Origin: DASPWW01 sp035461345
GTDB taxonomy: Bacteria; Actinomycetota; Thermoleophilia; Solirubrobacterales; 70-9
Reading direction: 5' to 3'
Length of the DNA: 18,528 bases
Assembly: GCA_035461345.1 (NCBI GenBank)
Contig: DATHVJ010000139.1
Coordinates: 1-18,528, forward strand
Below are positions 7,159 to 14,436 of this stretch, piece after piece (within the stretch, counting starts at the first letter, position 1; the number at the start of each line of letters is the position of its first letter). The position numbers were made by a program, and so were the translations under genes. Below the pieces are notes generated by a model. It made no database searches, had not been told where the DNA came from, and worked only from the letters and a program-made list of their open reading frames with translations.

Positions 7159-8433
7159 ATGCCGGGACGGAGCCTGCTGCGGGATCGGGACTTCCGCCTC
7201 GTGTCAGGCGCGGTCGGCCTGTCGGCACTCGGGGACTGGGTGGCGATCGTCGCGCTCGGCCTGCACGTCAAGGAGACGACCGACTCGGCGTTCGCGGTCG
7301 CGGCGCTGTGGATCTGCCTCTTCGGTCCCTCGGTCGCTGCGGCCGGCCCGGCGGGCCTGCTCGTCGACCGCGTCGAGGCGACGCGGCTGCTGGCGGGAGT
7401 CTCTGTGGTCGGAGCGGCGGTCGCGGCGGTGCTCGGCTTCACGACGGCGACGGCGACGGTCCTAGCGCTCACGACTTTGCTCGGGTTCGTGTTCGCGATC
7501 TCCCAGCCGGCCGAGTTCGCGCTCGTGCCGCCGCTCGCGGGGCGGCGAGTGCAGGAGGCGAACGGGCACGTCGAGACCGCGCGTTACGTGGGCTTCGGGA
7601 TCGGGCCTCTGCTCGGCGGCGTCCTGTTCGCCGTCGGCGGGCTCGAGCTCGCGATGGTGGTCGACGCGGCCACGTTCGCGGCAGTCGCGGTCGCCGCGCT
7701 CGCCCTGCGCGTGCGCCGTGACCCGGGAGCGGCGAGCGACGGAGATCAGGCGCCGCGCGCTCGCGACGGGATCGCGTTCCTGTTCGGCGATCGCGTCCTG
7801 TCGCTGGCGATGGTCGTGGCGTTCGGCTCGCTCCTGTTCATGTCCGCCGTGTGGGTGGGCGAGCTGTTCTTCGTCGAGGACGTCCTCGGAAGGGGGGACG
7901 TCGCGTACGGGTCGATGCTGTCGATCTGGACGGTGGGCATGGCGCTCGGGGCGCTGCTGCTCTCGCGGCGCGTCGCGGCGGGCGCGGTGGCGGCGACCGG
8001 GCTGGCGGCGGTCGCGGTGCAGGGCGCGGGGCTGGCGCTGCCGGCGCTGTGGCTCAGCTTCGGCTTCTTCCTCGCGTGCTCGTTCATGGGCGGGCTCGCG
8101 CACGGGGTCAAGAACGTGATGTTCCGCAGCCTGATCCACGTCCGGGTGCCGGATCGGCTTCACGGCCGCGCGTTCGCCGCCTACAACGGGATCCGCAACT
8201 CCGCCGAGCTCGGCGCGTTCGCGGCCGGCGGGCTGCTCGTCGCGGCGATCGGGCCGCGCGGCACGCTCGCGTACGCGGGCGGGCTGTCCGCGCTTGCGGG
8301 CCTCATCGGGCTGCTGACCCTGGTGCGGATGTACCGAGGCTGGATCCCCACCGGCCCGATCGGCCCGCCCGCCGGCGCCCGCGGCGGCAGCTCCGAGCCG
8401 CCGGGCCCGGCCCAGCCGGCACCGGAGGCATAG
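7159..8433 (+). CDS. MFS transporter
   Basis: A 424-aa integral membrane protein with about 10-12 predicted helices in two halves separated by a charged loop (about residues 185-205, RVRRDPGAASDGDQAPRARDG). The N-terminus LLRDRDFRLVSGAVGLSALGDW and the loop GLLVDRVEATRLL resemble the major facilitator families of putative drug or siderophore exporters (EntS/MFS_3-like). The C-terminal 30 residues are Pro/Gly-rich and probably a disordered cytoplasmic tail. The substrate cannot be read from sequence. It starts 15 bases after the methyltransferase stop, with its own leaderless-type hexamer. It converges on the aldehyde dehydrogenase with a 10-base gap. Confidence 0.85.
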   Translation: MPGRSLLRDRDFRLVSGAVGLSALGDWVAIVALGLHVKETTDSAFAVAALWICLFGPSVAAAGPAGLLVDRVEATRLLAGVSVVGAAVAAVLGFTTATATVLALTTLLGFVFAISQPAEFALVPPLAGRRVQEANGHVETARYVGFGIGPLLGGVLFAVGGLELAMVVDAATFAAVAVAALALRVRRDPGAASDGDQAPRARDGIAFLFGDRVLSLAMVVAFGSLLFMSAVWVGELFFVEDVLGRGDVAYGSMLSIWTVGMALGALLLSRRVAAGAVAATGLAAVAVQGAGLALPALWLSFGFFLACSFMGGLAHGVKNVMFRSLIHVRVPDRLHGRAFAAYNGIRNSAELGAFAAGGLLVAAIGPRGTLAYAGGLSALAGLIGLLTLVRMYRGWIPTGPIGPPAGARGGSSEPPGPAQPAPEA

Positions 8434-8443
8434 CTCGGGCGAC

Positions 8444-9889
8444 TCAGCCCTGGAGCGTGATCAGCCGCTCCTCGGTCAGCTCGCGGACCGAGTACGCGGG
8501 ACCCTCGCGGGTGTTGCCGGAGTCCTTGACGCCGCCGTAAGGCATCTGGTCGGCGCGGAACGTCGGCACCTCGTTGATCAGAACGGCGCCGTACTCGAGC
8601 CGCCGGCCGGCCTCCAACCCGACGCCCAGGTCGCGGGTGAACACCCCCGCCTGGAGGCCGAAGCGGGCGTCGTTGGCGAGCTCGATCGCCTCCTCGGCGG
8701 AGCCGAAGGAGTGCAGCGTCGCCACCGGCCCGAAGATCTCGTCGCACCACACCCGGGCCTCGCGCGAGGGCTCGCGCAGCACGGTCGGCTCCAGGCAGCG
8801 GTCATCGTCCGTCAGCTCGCCGCCGGTCAGGACCTCGCCGCCGCTCGCCGCCGCCTCGTCGATCCACTCCTTGACGCGGTCGCGGTCGCCGTGGGAGATC
8901 AGCGGGCCGACGTCGGTGTCGGGGTCCAGCGGGTCTCCCACCACCAGTGCCTCGACGTTCGACACGAAGCGCTCGGTGAACCGATCGACGACCGCCTCGT
9001 GGACGAGGACCCGCTGCACCGAGATGCAGCTCTGACCGGCGTGCGTGTAGGCGTGCAGCCGCGCCTTGTCGGCGGCCGTCTCCCAGTCGCCGTCCTCGTG
9101 CACGATCAAGGGCGCCGTCGAGCCGAGCTCGAGGTTGACCTTCTTGCGCGCCGCCCGCGCGCGGATGCCCCACCCGACCGGGGCCGAGCCGGTGAAGCTG
9201 ATCGCCTTGACGCGATCGTCCTCGGTCAGCGCCCCGCCGATCTCCGAGCCGGATCCGCAGACGACGTTCAGCCACCCCGCCGGCAGCCCCGCGTCAGCGA
9301 ACGCCTCGGCGAGCTTGATCGCCGAGATCGGCGTCTGCCCCGCCGGCTTCAGGACCACGGTGTTTCCCGCGGCGATCGCGGGGCCGACCTTATGGGCGAC
9401 GAGGTTGAGGGGGAAGTTGAACGGGGCGATCGCGGCGACGACGCCGTACGGGATCCGGATCACGACCCCGAGCTTGCCCGCCCCGGCCGCGGAGCCCTCC
9501 ATCGGCACCGCCTCGCCCGCCAGGGTGCGTGCCTCGATCGCCGAGTAGCCCAGCGTTCCCACGCAGCGCTGGGCCTCAACGCGGGCCGTCTTCACTGGCT
9601 TGCCGGCCTCGGCGGCGATCGCGAGCGTGAGCTCGTCCTCGCGCTCGGCGACGATCTCCGCCGCGCGCTCCAGCACCGCGGCGCGCTCGTGCTGCGGGAA
9701 GCCGCCGCCGGCGAAGGTGTCGTTCGCGACGCCGACCGCGCGGTCGACGAGCGCCGCGTCGGCCTTGGGTACGCGGCCGACCAGGGTGTCGTCGTAGGGG
9801 CTGTGCACCTCCGACCACTCGCCGGTCTCGACCCGCTCGCCGCCGATCAGAAGCTGGTGGTCCGTCGCCTGGATCGTCTCCGTCGCCAC
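8444..9889 (-). CDS. NAD(P)-dependent aldehyde dehydrogenase
   Basis: A 481-aa soluble enzyme of the ALDH superfamily that oxidises an aldehyde to the acid. Visible landmarks are PFNFP with N158, KPA with K181, FTGSAPVGWGI (232-242, cofactor loop), the general-base Glu E254 in NLELGS, and the nucleophile C288 in GQSCIS. The C-terminal KDSGNTREGPAYSVRELTEERLI resembles lactaldehyde, phosphonoacetaldehyde and GapN-like ALDHs, but the substrate is not determined by this. Length is normal. The GTG start at 9889 is preceded at 7 bases by TACGCT, which abuts the TAG of the upstream gene, with no Shine-Dalgarno sequence. Confidence 0.93.
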   Translation of the reverse strand: MATETIQATDHQLLIGGERVETGEWSEVHSPYDDTLVGRVPKADAALVDRAVGVANDTFAGGGFPQHERAAVLERAAEIVAEREDELTLAIAAEAGKPVKTARVEAQRCVGTLGYSAIEARTLAGEAVPMEGSAAGAGKLGVVIRIPYGVVAAIAPFNFPLNLVAHKVGPAIAAGNTVVLKPAGQTPISAIKLAEAFADAGLPAGWLNVVCGSGSEIGGALTEDDRVKAISFTGSAPVGWGIRARAARKKVNLELGSTAPLIVHEDGDWETAADKARLHAYTHAGQSCISVQRVLVHEAVVDRFTERFVSNVEALVVGDPLDPDTDVGPLISHGDRDRVKEWIDEAAASGGEVLTGGELTDDDRCLEPTVLREPSREARVWCDEIFGPVATLHSFGSAEEAIELANDARFGLQAGVFTRDLGVGLEAGRRLEYGAVLINEVPTFRADQMPYGGVKDSGNTREGPAYSVRELTEERLITLQG

Positions 9890-9896
9890 TGTCAGC

Positions 9897-9902
9897 AGCG
9901 TA
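9897..9902 (-). promoter_or_regulatory. Leaderless -10 hexamer for the aldehyde dehydrogenase
   Basis: TACGCT on the minus strand, directly after the TAG stop (9903-9905) of the AttH-like gene and 7 bases before GTG 9889. Confidence 0.5.
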
Positions 9903-10889
9903 CTACCCGTCCGCGTACGGCTGAATCGGGATTCCGTGGTCGGTCTCCCGCATGCCGATCTCGTACGCGGCGCCGCCGCGGGTCTCGAGTCGCAGCGCTT
10001 CGCGACCGGGGCGGACGGTCAGCTCGAGGTCGGAGATCGAGCAGTTGAGCGTGTTGTGCTCGCCGCCGTCCGGGTCGGCGTACCGCCACGCGACGAAGTC
10101 CTTGGCCGGTGCCTGCACCCGGCCGCGCACCGAGAGGTCCTTGCCCGTGAGCTCGAACCCGCAGCTCGTGGGGGCGTCGTCGATCGCGGTGCTGCGAACG
10201 CGGTCGAGGCCGCCGAGCCGGTGCAGCTCCCCGTCGAGGACCAGCAGGCCGTTGGCGACCCACGGCGTCGTCCACGGTCCGAGCCGGATCCGCCCGGCGG
10301 CCATGTCGAAGTAGGAGTCGTCGGAGTCGTTCAGCCGCGCCCCCTGGACCCAGGTCCAGCGCTCGGCGTGCTCGGCGCCCCAGTTGTGGCCGATCATCCC
10401 CGGCCACTCGGCGAGCTCGATCTCGCGACCCGCAACCTCGAGCCGGCCGCTGTAGCGCGCGTTCGCGTACGGGCTCAGGAACTTGGTCCGCGGCAGCGGC
10501 GCCCGGTACATCCACCCGTAGGGGAGGTGGCGAAGCGGCTCCGAGGCATCCGCGAACGCGAGGTCCCAGCTTGCCTCGACCGCCTCGACGGCGATCGACC
10601 CCCGCGCGCGACCGGGCTCGAGCACGGCGCCGTCGACCCGGATGTAGGCGCCGTCGCCGGCCGACAGCTCCGTCGCCGGAAAGGTGGCCTTCGCGGCTAG
10701 GGGGCCCTCGGCCTCGGCGTCGAACAGGGTGAGCCAAAGCGACGCCGTCGGCTCCGCCCGGGGTCGCTTGTGGACCGTGTGTCGGATCCACAACCCGAGC
10801 CCTCCGTCCGGCCGGCACGCCTTGATGTACAAGCTCTCGTAGTGCCCCGCCTTCGGGCCGACCCCGGGAAAGCGTGCCTCGGTTCGCAC
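9903..10889 (-). CDS. AttH/CrtC-like lipocalin-fold protein, function unknown
   Basis: A 328-aa protein without signal peptide or membrane helix, made largely of predicted beta strands. The segment WPGMIGHNWGAEHAERWTWVQG (about 162-183), the paired half-domains and the many conserved-looking Trp/His residues resemble the AttH, hydroxyneurosporene-synthase (CrtC) and tocopherol-cyclase-like group, whose members bind or modify hydrophobic molecules. This is a pattern-based guess; no catalytic activity is claimed. GTG 10889 is preceded at 6 bases by TAGCTT, with no Shine-Dalgarno sequence. It lies upstream of the aldehyde dehydrogenase on the same strand, 13 bases apart. The two may act together on a lipophilic substrate. 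Confidence 0.65.
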   Translation of the reverse strand: MRTEARFPGVGPKAGHYESLYIKACRPDGGLGLWIRHTVHKRPRAEPTASLWLTLFDAEAEGPLAAKATFPATELSAGDGAYIRVDGAVLEPGRARGSIAVEAVEASWDLAFADASEPLRHLPYGWMYRAPLPRTKFLSPYANARYSGRLEVAGREIELAEWPGMIGHNWGAEHAERWTWVQGARLNDSDDSYFDMAAGRIRLGPWTTPWVANGLLVLDGELHRLGGLDRVRSTAIDDAPTSCGFELTGKDLSVRGRVQAPAKDFVAWRYADPDGGEHNTLNCSISDLELTVRPGREALRLETRGGAAYEIGMRETDHGIPIQPYADG

Positions 10890-10895
10890 GAGGTG

Positions 10896-10901
10896 AAGCT
10901 A
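10896..10901 (-). promoter_or_regulatory. Leaderless -10 hexamer for the AttH-like gene
   Basis: TAGCTT on the minus strand, 6 bases before GTG 10889. No clear -35 is visible. Confidence 0.45.
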
Positions 10902-11078
10902 ACAGGGGTGGCGGGTTACCGTGGTCGGTGTGCCCGGGCTGCGCGTCGCTCGACCACCATCGGGCCGCGAGGCGAAAAGCGTGAGCCGCCCGCGTTCGAG
11001 GAAGCCGCGCGTGCAAAGCTGAGTCCCCTCGATGTTGCCCCGCGGCGGGAGCTGAAACCGGGTGAGGCCGGCGCGCGC
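10902..11078 (+). other. Intergenic leader before the cell-wall hydrolase gene
   Basis: About 180 bases between divergent genes. It must hold the plus-strand promoter and 5' leader of the hydrolase gene. I looked for a c-di-AMP (ydaO) riboswitch, which often precedes actinobacterial wall hydrolases, and could not make its conserved elements fit. I see no other clear signal. Confidence 0.3.
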
Positions 11079-12536
11079 ATGAGACGGCTGCGGGCGCCGC
11101 TCGGCGTGCTCGCGGTCGCCGCGATCGCGGCGGTGGCGCTGTTCGGGCTCGCGTCCGCGGCCGGTATCGGGGGCGGGGGCTCGCCCGGCATCAGCTCGGC
11201 GACCGACGTACCCGAAGAGCCGTTCGCGTACGAGGAGTCGCGCCGCGACGAGCTCGAGCAGCGGGCGACTGCGGGCCTCTCCCACGTGGTGTTCGCGAAC
11301 AGCCCCGCCGGCGCCACGGCCACCGCTGAGCGAGTGGCGAGGTTCCGCGACGAGATCGAGGCCGCGACGGCGGGAACCGAGACGGACCCCGACCTGCTCG
11401 AGGCGATGGTGTACCTGGAGAGCGCCGGTCGTCCCGAGGTGATCGCGGGCCGCGACCCGGAGCTCGCGTCGGGCCTCGTGCAGATCCTCGCCTCGACCGG
11501 CCAGGCGCTGCTGGGGATGCGGGTCGACCTCGAGCGAAGCCGGGAGCTGACCGTCAAGGCGCGGCGTGCCTACCGCCGGCAGCAGTTCGAGAAGGCCGAG
11601 GCCTTGACGCGGCGTCGCGCGCGGATCGACGAGCGCTTCGACCCGCGCAAGGCGCTCGACGGCGCGGTTCGCTACCTGGCGATCGCGCGGGAGCGGTTCG
11701 GCGGGGCCAACGACCTGGCGATCGCCTCCTACCACATGGGGATCGGCAACCTCCAGAACGTCATCCGCGCCTACACGGGCTCGGACGGGGGAGTCGCGGA
11801 CCTCGTCGAGGGGGACGCCCTCACCTACGCGCGGCTGTTCTTCGACTCCTCGCCGAGCGTGAACCCGGAGTCGTGGGAGCTGCTGGCCGGATTCGGCGAC
11901 GAGTCGAGCGAGTACTACTGGAAGGTGCTCGCCTCGCGGGAGATCCTGCGGCTGCACCGGGAGGACCGGGCGGAGCTGCGCCGGCTCGAGCGTCTGCACG
12001 GCGCCAAGGCGACCGCCGAGGAGGTCTTCCACCCGCGCTCCGAGACCGAGGTCTTCGACGACCCCGACGAGCTCGCGGACGCGTGGCGCGACGGCGACGT
12101 CGTCCCGATCCCCGCGGGCGAGGGTCTCGGGCTCGCGCTCGACGACGGGATCGGGAAGCTGGCGCCGAGGCTCGACGCCGACTCGGCGCTCTACCGTGGC
12201 CTGCGGCCGGAGGCGCTGCGGACGCTGATCCTGATGGCGGGGTGGGTGCGCGCTCTGAACGACGGCTCGGGGTCGCTGATCGTGACCAGCGGGGTGCGCG
12301 ACCGCGCCTATCAGGAGCGGCTGGGGAGGAAGAACCCGGAGGCGACGGACGCGTACTCCCTGCACACGACCGGATGGTCCTTCGACGTCCTCCGCGAGTA
12401 CGAGGACGACGCCCAGGCGGGCGCGTTCCAGTTCGTCCTCGACCGGCTCCAGGCGCTCGGCGCGATCGATTACGCGGTCGAGCCGAGCGCGATCCACGTC
12501 ACCGTGTCGGACGACGCGGAGTCCCTGCTCGACTAG
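11079..12536 (+). CDS. Membrane-anchored lytic transglycosylase / M15-like (DUF5715) fusion
   Basis: A 485-aa cell-wall protein. Residues 8-28 form a signal anchor. A transglycosylase SLT-like domain spans about 100-235: DPDLLEAMVYLESAGRPEV with probable catalytic E114, then ASGLVQI, then AIASYHMGIGN. It is interrupted by a charged helical insert (about 148-190). A linker follows, then a domain (about 375-480) with TSGVRDRAYQERL, SLHTTGWSFDV (H429, D436) and IHVTV (H473). This is the pattern of M15/VanY-type D-Ala-D-Ala peptidases and DUF5715. The protein could cut both glycan strands and peptide stems. The frame is open back to 10770, but the membrane segment begins at ATG 11079 and the upstream part looks non-coding. 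GGTGAG lies 12 bases upstream. Enzyme activities are inferred, not proven. Confidence 0.8.
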   Translation: MRRLRAPLGVLAVAAIAAVALFGLASAAGIGGGGSPGISSATDVPEEPFAYEESRRDELEQRATAGLSHVVFANSPAGATATAERVARFRDEIEAATAGTETDPDLLEAMVYLESAGRPEVIAGRDPELASGLVQILASTGQALLGMRVDLERSRELTVKARRAYRRQQFEKAEALTRRRARIDERFDPRKALDGAVRYLAIARERFGGANDLAIASYHMGIGNLQNVIRAYTGSDGGVADLVEGDALTYARLFFDSSPSVNPESWELLAGFGDESSEYYWKVLASREILRLHREDRAELRRLERLHGAKATAEEVFHPRSETEVFDDPDELADAWRDGDVVPIPAGEGLGLALDDGIGKLAPRLDADSALYRGLRPEALRTLILMAGWVRALNDGSGSLIVTSGVRDRAYQERLGRKNPEATDAYSLHTTGWSFDVLREYEDDAQAGAFQFVLDRLQALGAIDYAVEPSAIHVTVSDDAESLLD

Positions 12537-12543
12537 AAGCGTC

Positions 12544-12549
12544 GATAAT
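12544..12549 (+). promoter_or_regulatory. Putative -10 element GATAAT
   Basis: GATAAT matches the consensus -10 at five of six positions and lies 6 bases before an ATG at 12556, like the leaderless promoters elsewhere in the window. That ATG is not in the frame of the small protein downstream. The transcript would run into the small gene, HAD and possibly SDR. Confidence 0.4.
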
Positions 12550-12610
12550 CGCCGCATGGCCAGGTCAGGGCAGACCGGCGAACGACCAAGGGTCATTCGG
12601 ACGCCCGTCG

Positions 12611-12907
12611 ATGCTGTCGTTGATGCGGATCCACCGCGGCGAGTACGGCGGTGCCCGCGACGCGCTGACCTCGTCGCTGGAGGAGGTCGCGTGGGTCCGC
12701 TTCGTGGTCGACGAGGACGCCGCCGCGGCGATCGACGCGCTCGAGGAGGCATCGCGCCTGTTCGTCCGGATCCGGGCCGGGCGGGCTGAGGGCGCGGTGC
12801 CGTTGCTCGAGGAGGCGGCCGGCCTGCTGCGGCGCGGCGGGCACCGGACGGAGGGACCGTTTGTCTCGATGCCCTCGCGCCGGTCGCATTGGAGCGTGGC
12901 TGGGTGA
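12611..12907 (+). CDS. Small protein of unknown function
   Basis: A 98-aa open frame with coding-like composition: MRIHRGEYGGARDALTSSL, then EEVAWVRFVVDEDAAAAIDALEEASRLFVRIRAGRAEGAVPLLEEAAGLLRRGGH. It is probably a helical, acidic cytoplasmic protein. I do not recognise the family. The start is uncertain: ATG 12611 or ATG 12623 fit the frame, but neither has a good ribosome-binding site. The best promoter (GATAAT) points to ATG 12556 in another frame, which suggests either a frameshift or a short upstream frame. Its TGA overlaps the HAD start (GTGA at 12904-12907), which implies translational coupling and supports the frame being real. Confidence 0.55.
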   Translation: MLSLMRIHRGEYGGARDALTSSLEEVAWVRFVVDEDAAAAIDALEEASRLFVRIRAGRAEGAVPLLEEAAGLLRRGGHRTEGPFVSMPSRRSHWSVAG

Positions 12908-13587
12908 CGGCCCCCGAGGCGGTGATCTTCGACCTCGACGGCGTGCTCGTCGACTCCGAGCAGGTGTGGGACGAGGTCCGCGAGCGGCTCGCGGACGAGC
13001 GCGGAGGGAGATGGCACCCCCGAGCCCAGCGGGACATGATGGGGATGAGCTCAATCGAGTGGTCGCGGTACATGAGCGACGAGCTCGGTGTCCCGCTGTC
13101 ACCGGAGGAGGTCTCGGCCGAGGTCGTGCGCAGGGTGGAGGAGCGCTACCGGCGCGAGCTGCCGCTGCTGCCCGGGGCCGTCGACGCGGTGCGCCGGCTG
13201 GCCGCGCGGTGGCCGCTGGGCCTGGCGTCGTCCTCGAATCGCCCCATCATCGACCTCGTGCTCGAGCTGGCGGGGATCGCCGAGCTTTTCCCGGTGACGG
13301 TGTCGTCGGAGGAGGTGGACAGGGGCAAGCCCGCGCCCGATGTCTACCTGGAGGCGGCGAGCCGGCTCGGCGTCGAGCCGGGTCGGACGGCCGCGATCGA
13401 GGACTCGACCAACGGCCTGCTGGCGGCGCGGGCGGCCGGACTCGGCGTCGTCGCGATTCCCAACCATGCCTTCCCGCCGGACGCCGAGGCGCTCGAGGTC
13501 GCCGACGTCACGCTCGACTCGCTCGACGCCCTGTCGCCGGATGCGATCGACGACGCCGTCTCGCGCCGCGCCACCGAGGACGAATAG
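12904..13587 (+). CDS. HAD-superfamily hydrolase, beta-phosphoglucomutase/phosphatase-like
   Basis: A 227-aa cytoplasmic protein with all four HAD motifs: FDLDGVLVDSE (nucleophile D10 and acid/base D12), SSSNRP (motif II), the lysine of GKPAPDVY (motif III) and EDSTNGLLAARAAG (motif IV). The helical cap after motif I (about residues 20-95) marks subfamily I, like phosphoglycolate phosphatase, beta-phosphoglucomutase or sugar-phosphate phosphatases. The substrate is not evident. GTG 12904 is chosen over TTG 12889 because it overlaps the upstream TGA as GTGA and GGAG lies 9 bases before it. The SDR gene follows after 9 bases, its promoter hexamer including the HAD stop codon. Confidence 0.9.
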   Translation: MTAPEAVIFDLDGVLVDSEQVWDEVRERLADERGGRWHPRAQRDMMGMSSIEWSRYMSDELGVPLSPEEVSAEVVRRVEERYRRELPLLPGAVDAVRRLAARWPLGLASSSNRPIIDLVLELAGIAELFPVTVSSEEVDRGKPAPDVYLEAASRLGVEPGRTAAIEDSTNGLLAARAAGLGVVAIPNHAFPPDAEALEVADVTLDSLDALSPDAIDDAVSRRATEDE

Positions 13588-13590
13588 GGT
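13585..13590 (+). promoter_or_regulatory. Leaderless -10 hexamer for the SDR gene, overlapping the HAD stop
   Basis: TAGGGT, in which TAG (13585-13587) is the HAD stop codon. It lies 6 bases before GTG 13597, and no Shine-Dalgarno sequence is present. Confidence 0.45.
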
Positions 13591-13596
13591 CGGCGC

Positions 13597-14436
13597 GTGG
13601 CGGACGCGCGGCGCGGCCCGATCGCGATCACAGGCGCCTCGGGGCAGGTGGGGACGCTGCTTCGCGAGCGGCTCGCCCAGCATCCGAACGAGGTCCGGCC
13701 CCTGAACCAGGGCGACGACTGGGGAGCCGGGATCCGCGGCGCGGAGACCGTCGTTCATCTCGCCGGCACCCTGCAGCCGAAGGGGAGCAACACGTACGAG
13801 TCGGCCAACGTCGACACGACCGAGGCGGTCTGCGACGCGGCGGCCGGCGCCGGCGTGGACCGGATCACCTTCCTCAGCTACCTCGGCGCGAGCTCTGACT
13901 CACGCAACGCGTACCTGCGCTCCAAAAGCGAGGCAGAGCGCCTCCTGGCAGCCTCCGGGGTCCCGGCGACGATCTTTCGCTGCGTCCACGTCCACGGGCC
14001 GCCGGATCGCCCCGGCCCCACGGTGTCGGCCGTCCAGGCGCACGGCGGGCGCGCGGCGGTGGTCCCGGGTAGCGGCCGCCAGCGGATCGCCCCGCTGTAC
14101 GTCGGCGACGTCGTCGACGCCGTGCTCGGCGCGACGCTCGACGCGGACAGCCCCGTGGGGACCTTCGACCTCGGCGGCCCCGACGAGATGTCACTCGACG
14201 AGCTCGTGCGCGCGGTCAACGCCGGGACCGCCCGCCTCCGCCACATCCCCGCCCCGGCGGCGCGGGTCGTGGCCCGGCTGTCGCCGAGCCTCACCCCGTC
14301 GCTGATGGACCTGCTGCTGCGCGACAACGTCCCCGCTGGCGACCCGCGGGACGTCGGGTCGGCCTTCGGCTTCGTGCCGACCCGGTTCGGCGACGTGTGG
14401 GGCGCTACTTCGCGAGCAGGCCGGACATCGCCTTGA
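13597..14436 (+). CDS. Atypical SDR: NAD(P)-binding epimerase/NDUFA9-like protein
   Basis: A 279-aa Rossmann-fold protein. The cofactor motif ITGASGQVG is at residues 11-19, followed by VVHLAG, a FLSYLGASS strand, NAYLRSKSEAERLL (Y-x3-K active-site pair or its relic) and the substrate-side segment PLYVGDVVDAVLGA. This layout fits atypical or extended short-chain dehydrogenases of the NDUFA9/NmrA-like type, which often bind NAD(P) without a known reaction. Quinone or ubiquinone-related roles are known for some relatives, but no specific role is claimed. The GTG start follows a leaderless-type hexamer. The 3' end overlaps the convergent SQR-like gene by 32 bases. Confidence 0.85.
   Translation: MADARRGPIAITGASGQVGTLLRERLAQHPNEVRPLNQGDDWGAGIRGAETVVHLAGTLQPKGSNTYESANVDTTEAVCDAAAGAGVDRITFLSYLGASSDSRNAYLRSKSEAERLLAASGVPATIFRCVHVHGPPDRPGPTVSAVQAHGGRAAVVPGSGRQRIAPLYVGDVVDAVLGATLDADSPVGTFDLGGPDEMSLDELVRAVNAGTARLRHIPAPAARVVARLSPSLTPSLMDLLLRDNVPAGDPRDVGSAFGFVPTRFGDVWGATSRAGRTSP

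Noticed and set aside
10902..11078. c-di-AMP (ydaO) riboswitch before the cell-wall hydrolase
   Set aside because: The location would fit, but the conserved sequence blocks could not be found by eye. A covariance-model search would decide.
10899..13073. Very long minus-strand open frame (724 codons) opposite the cell-wall hydrolase and HAD genes
   Set aside because: Arg/Pro/Val-rich translation with no motifs. It mirrors real plus-strand genes and is expected in DNA of this GC content.
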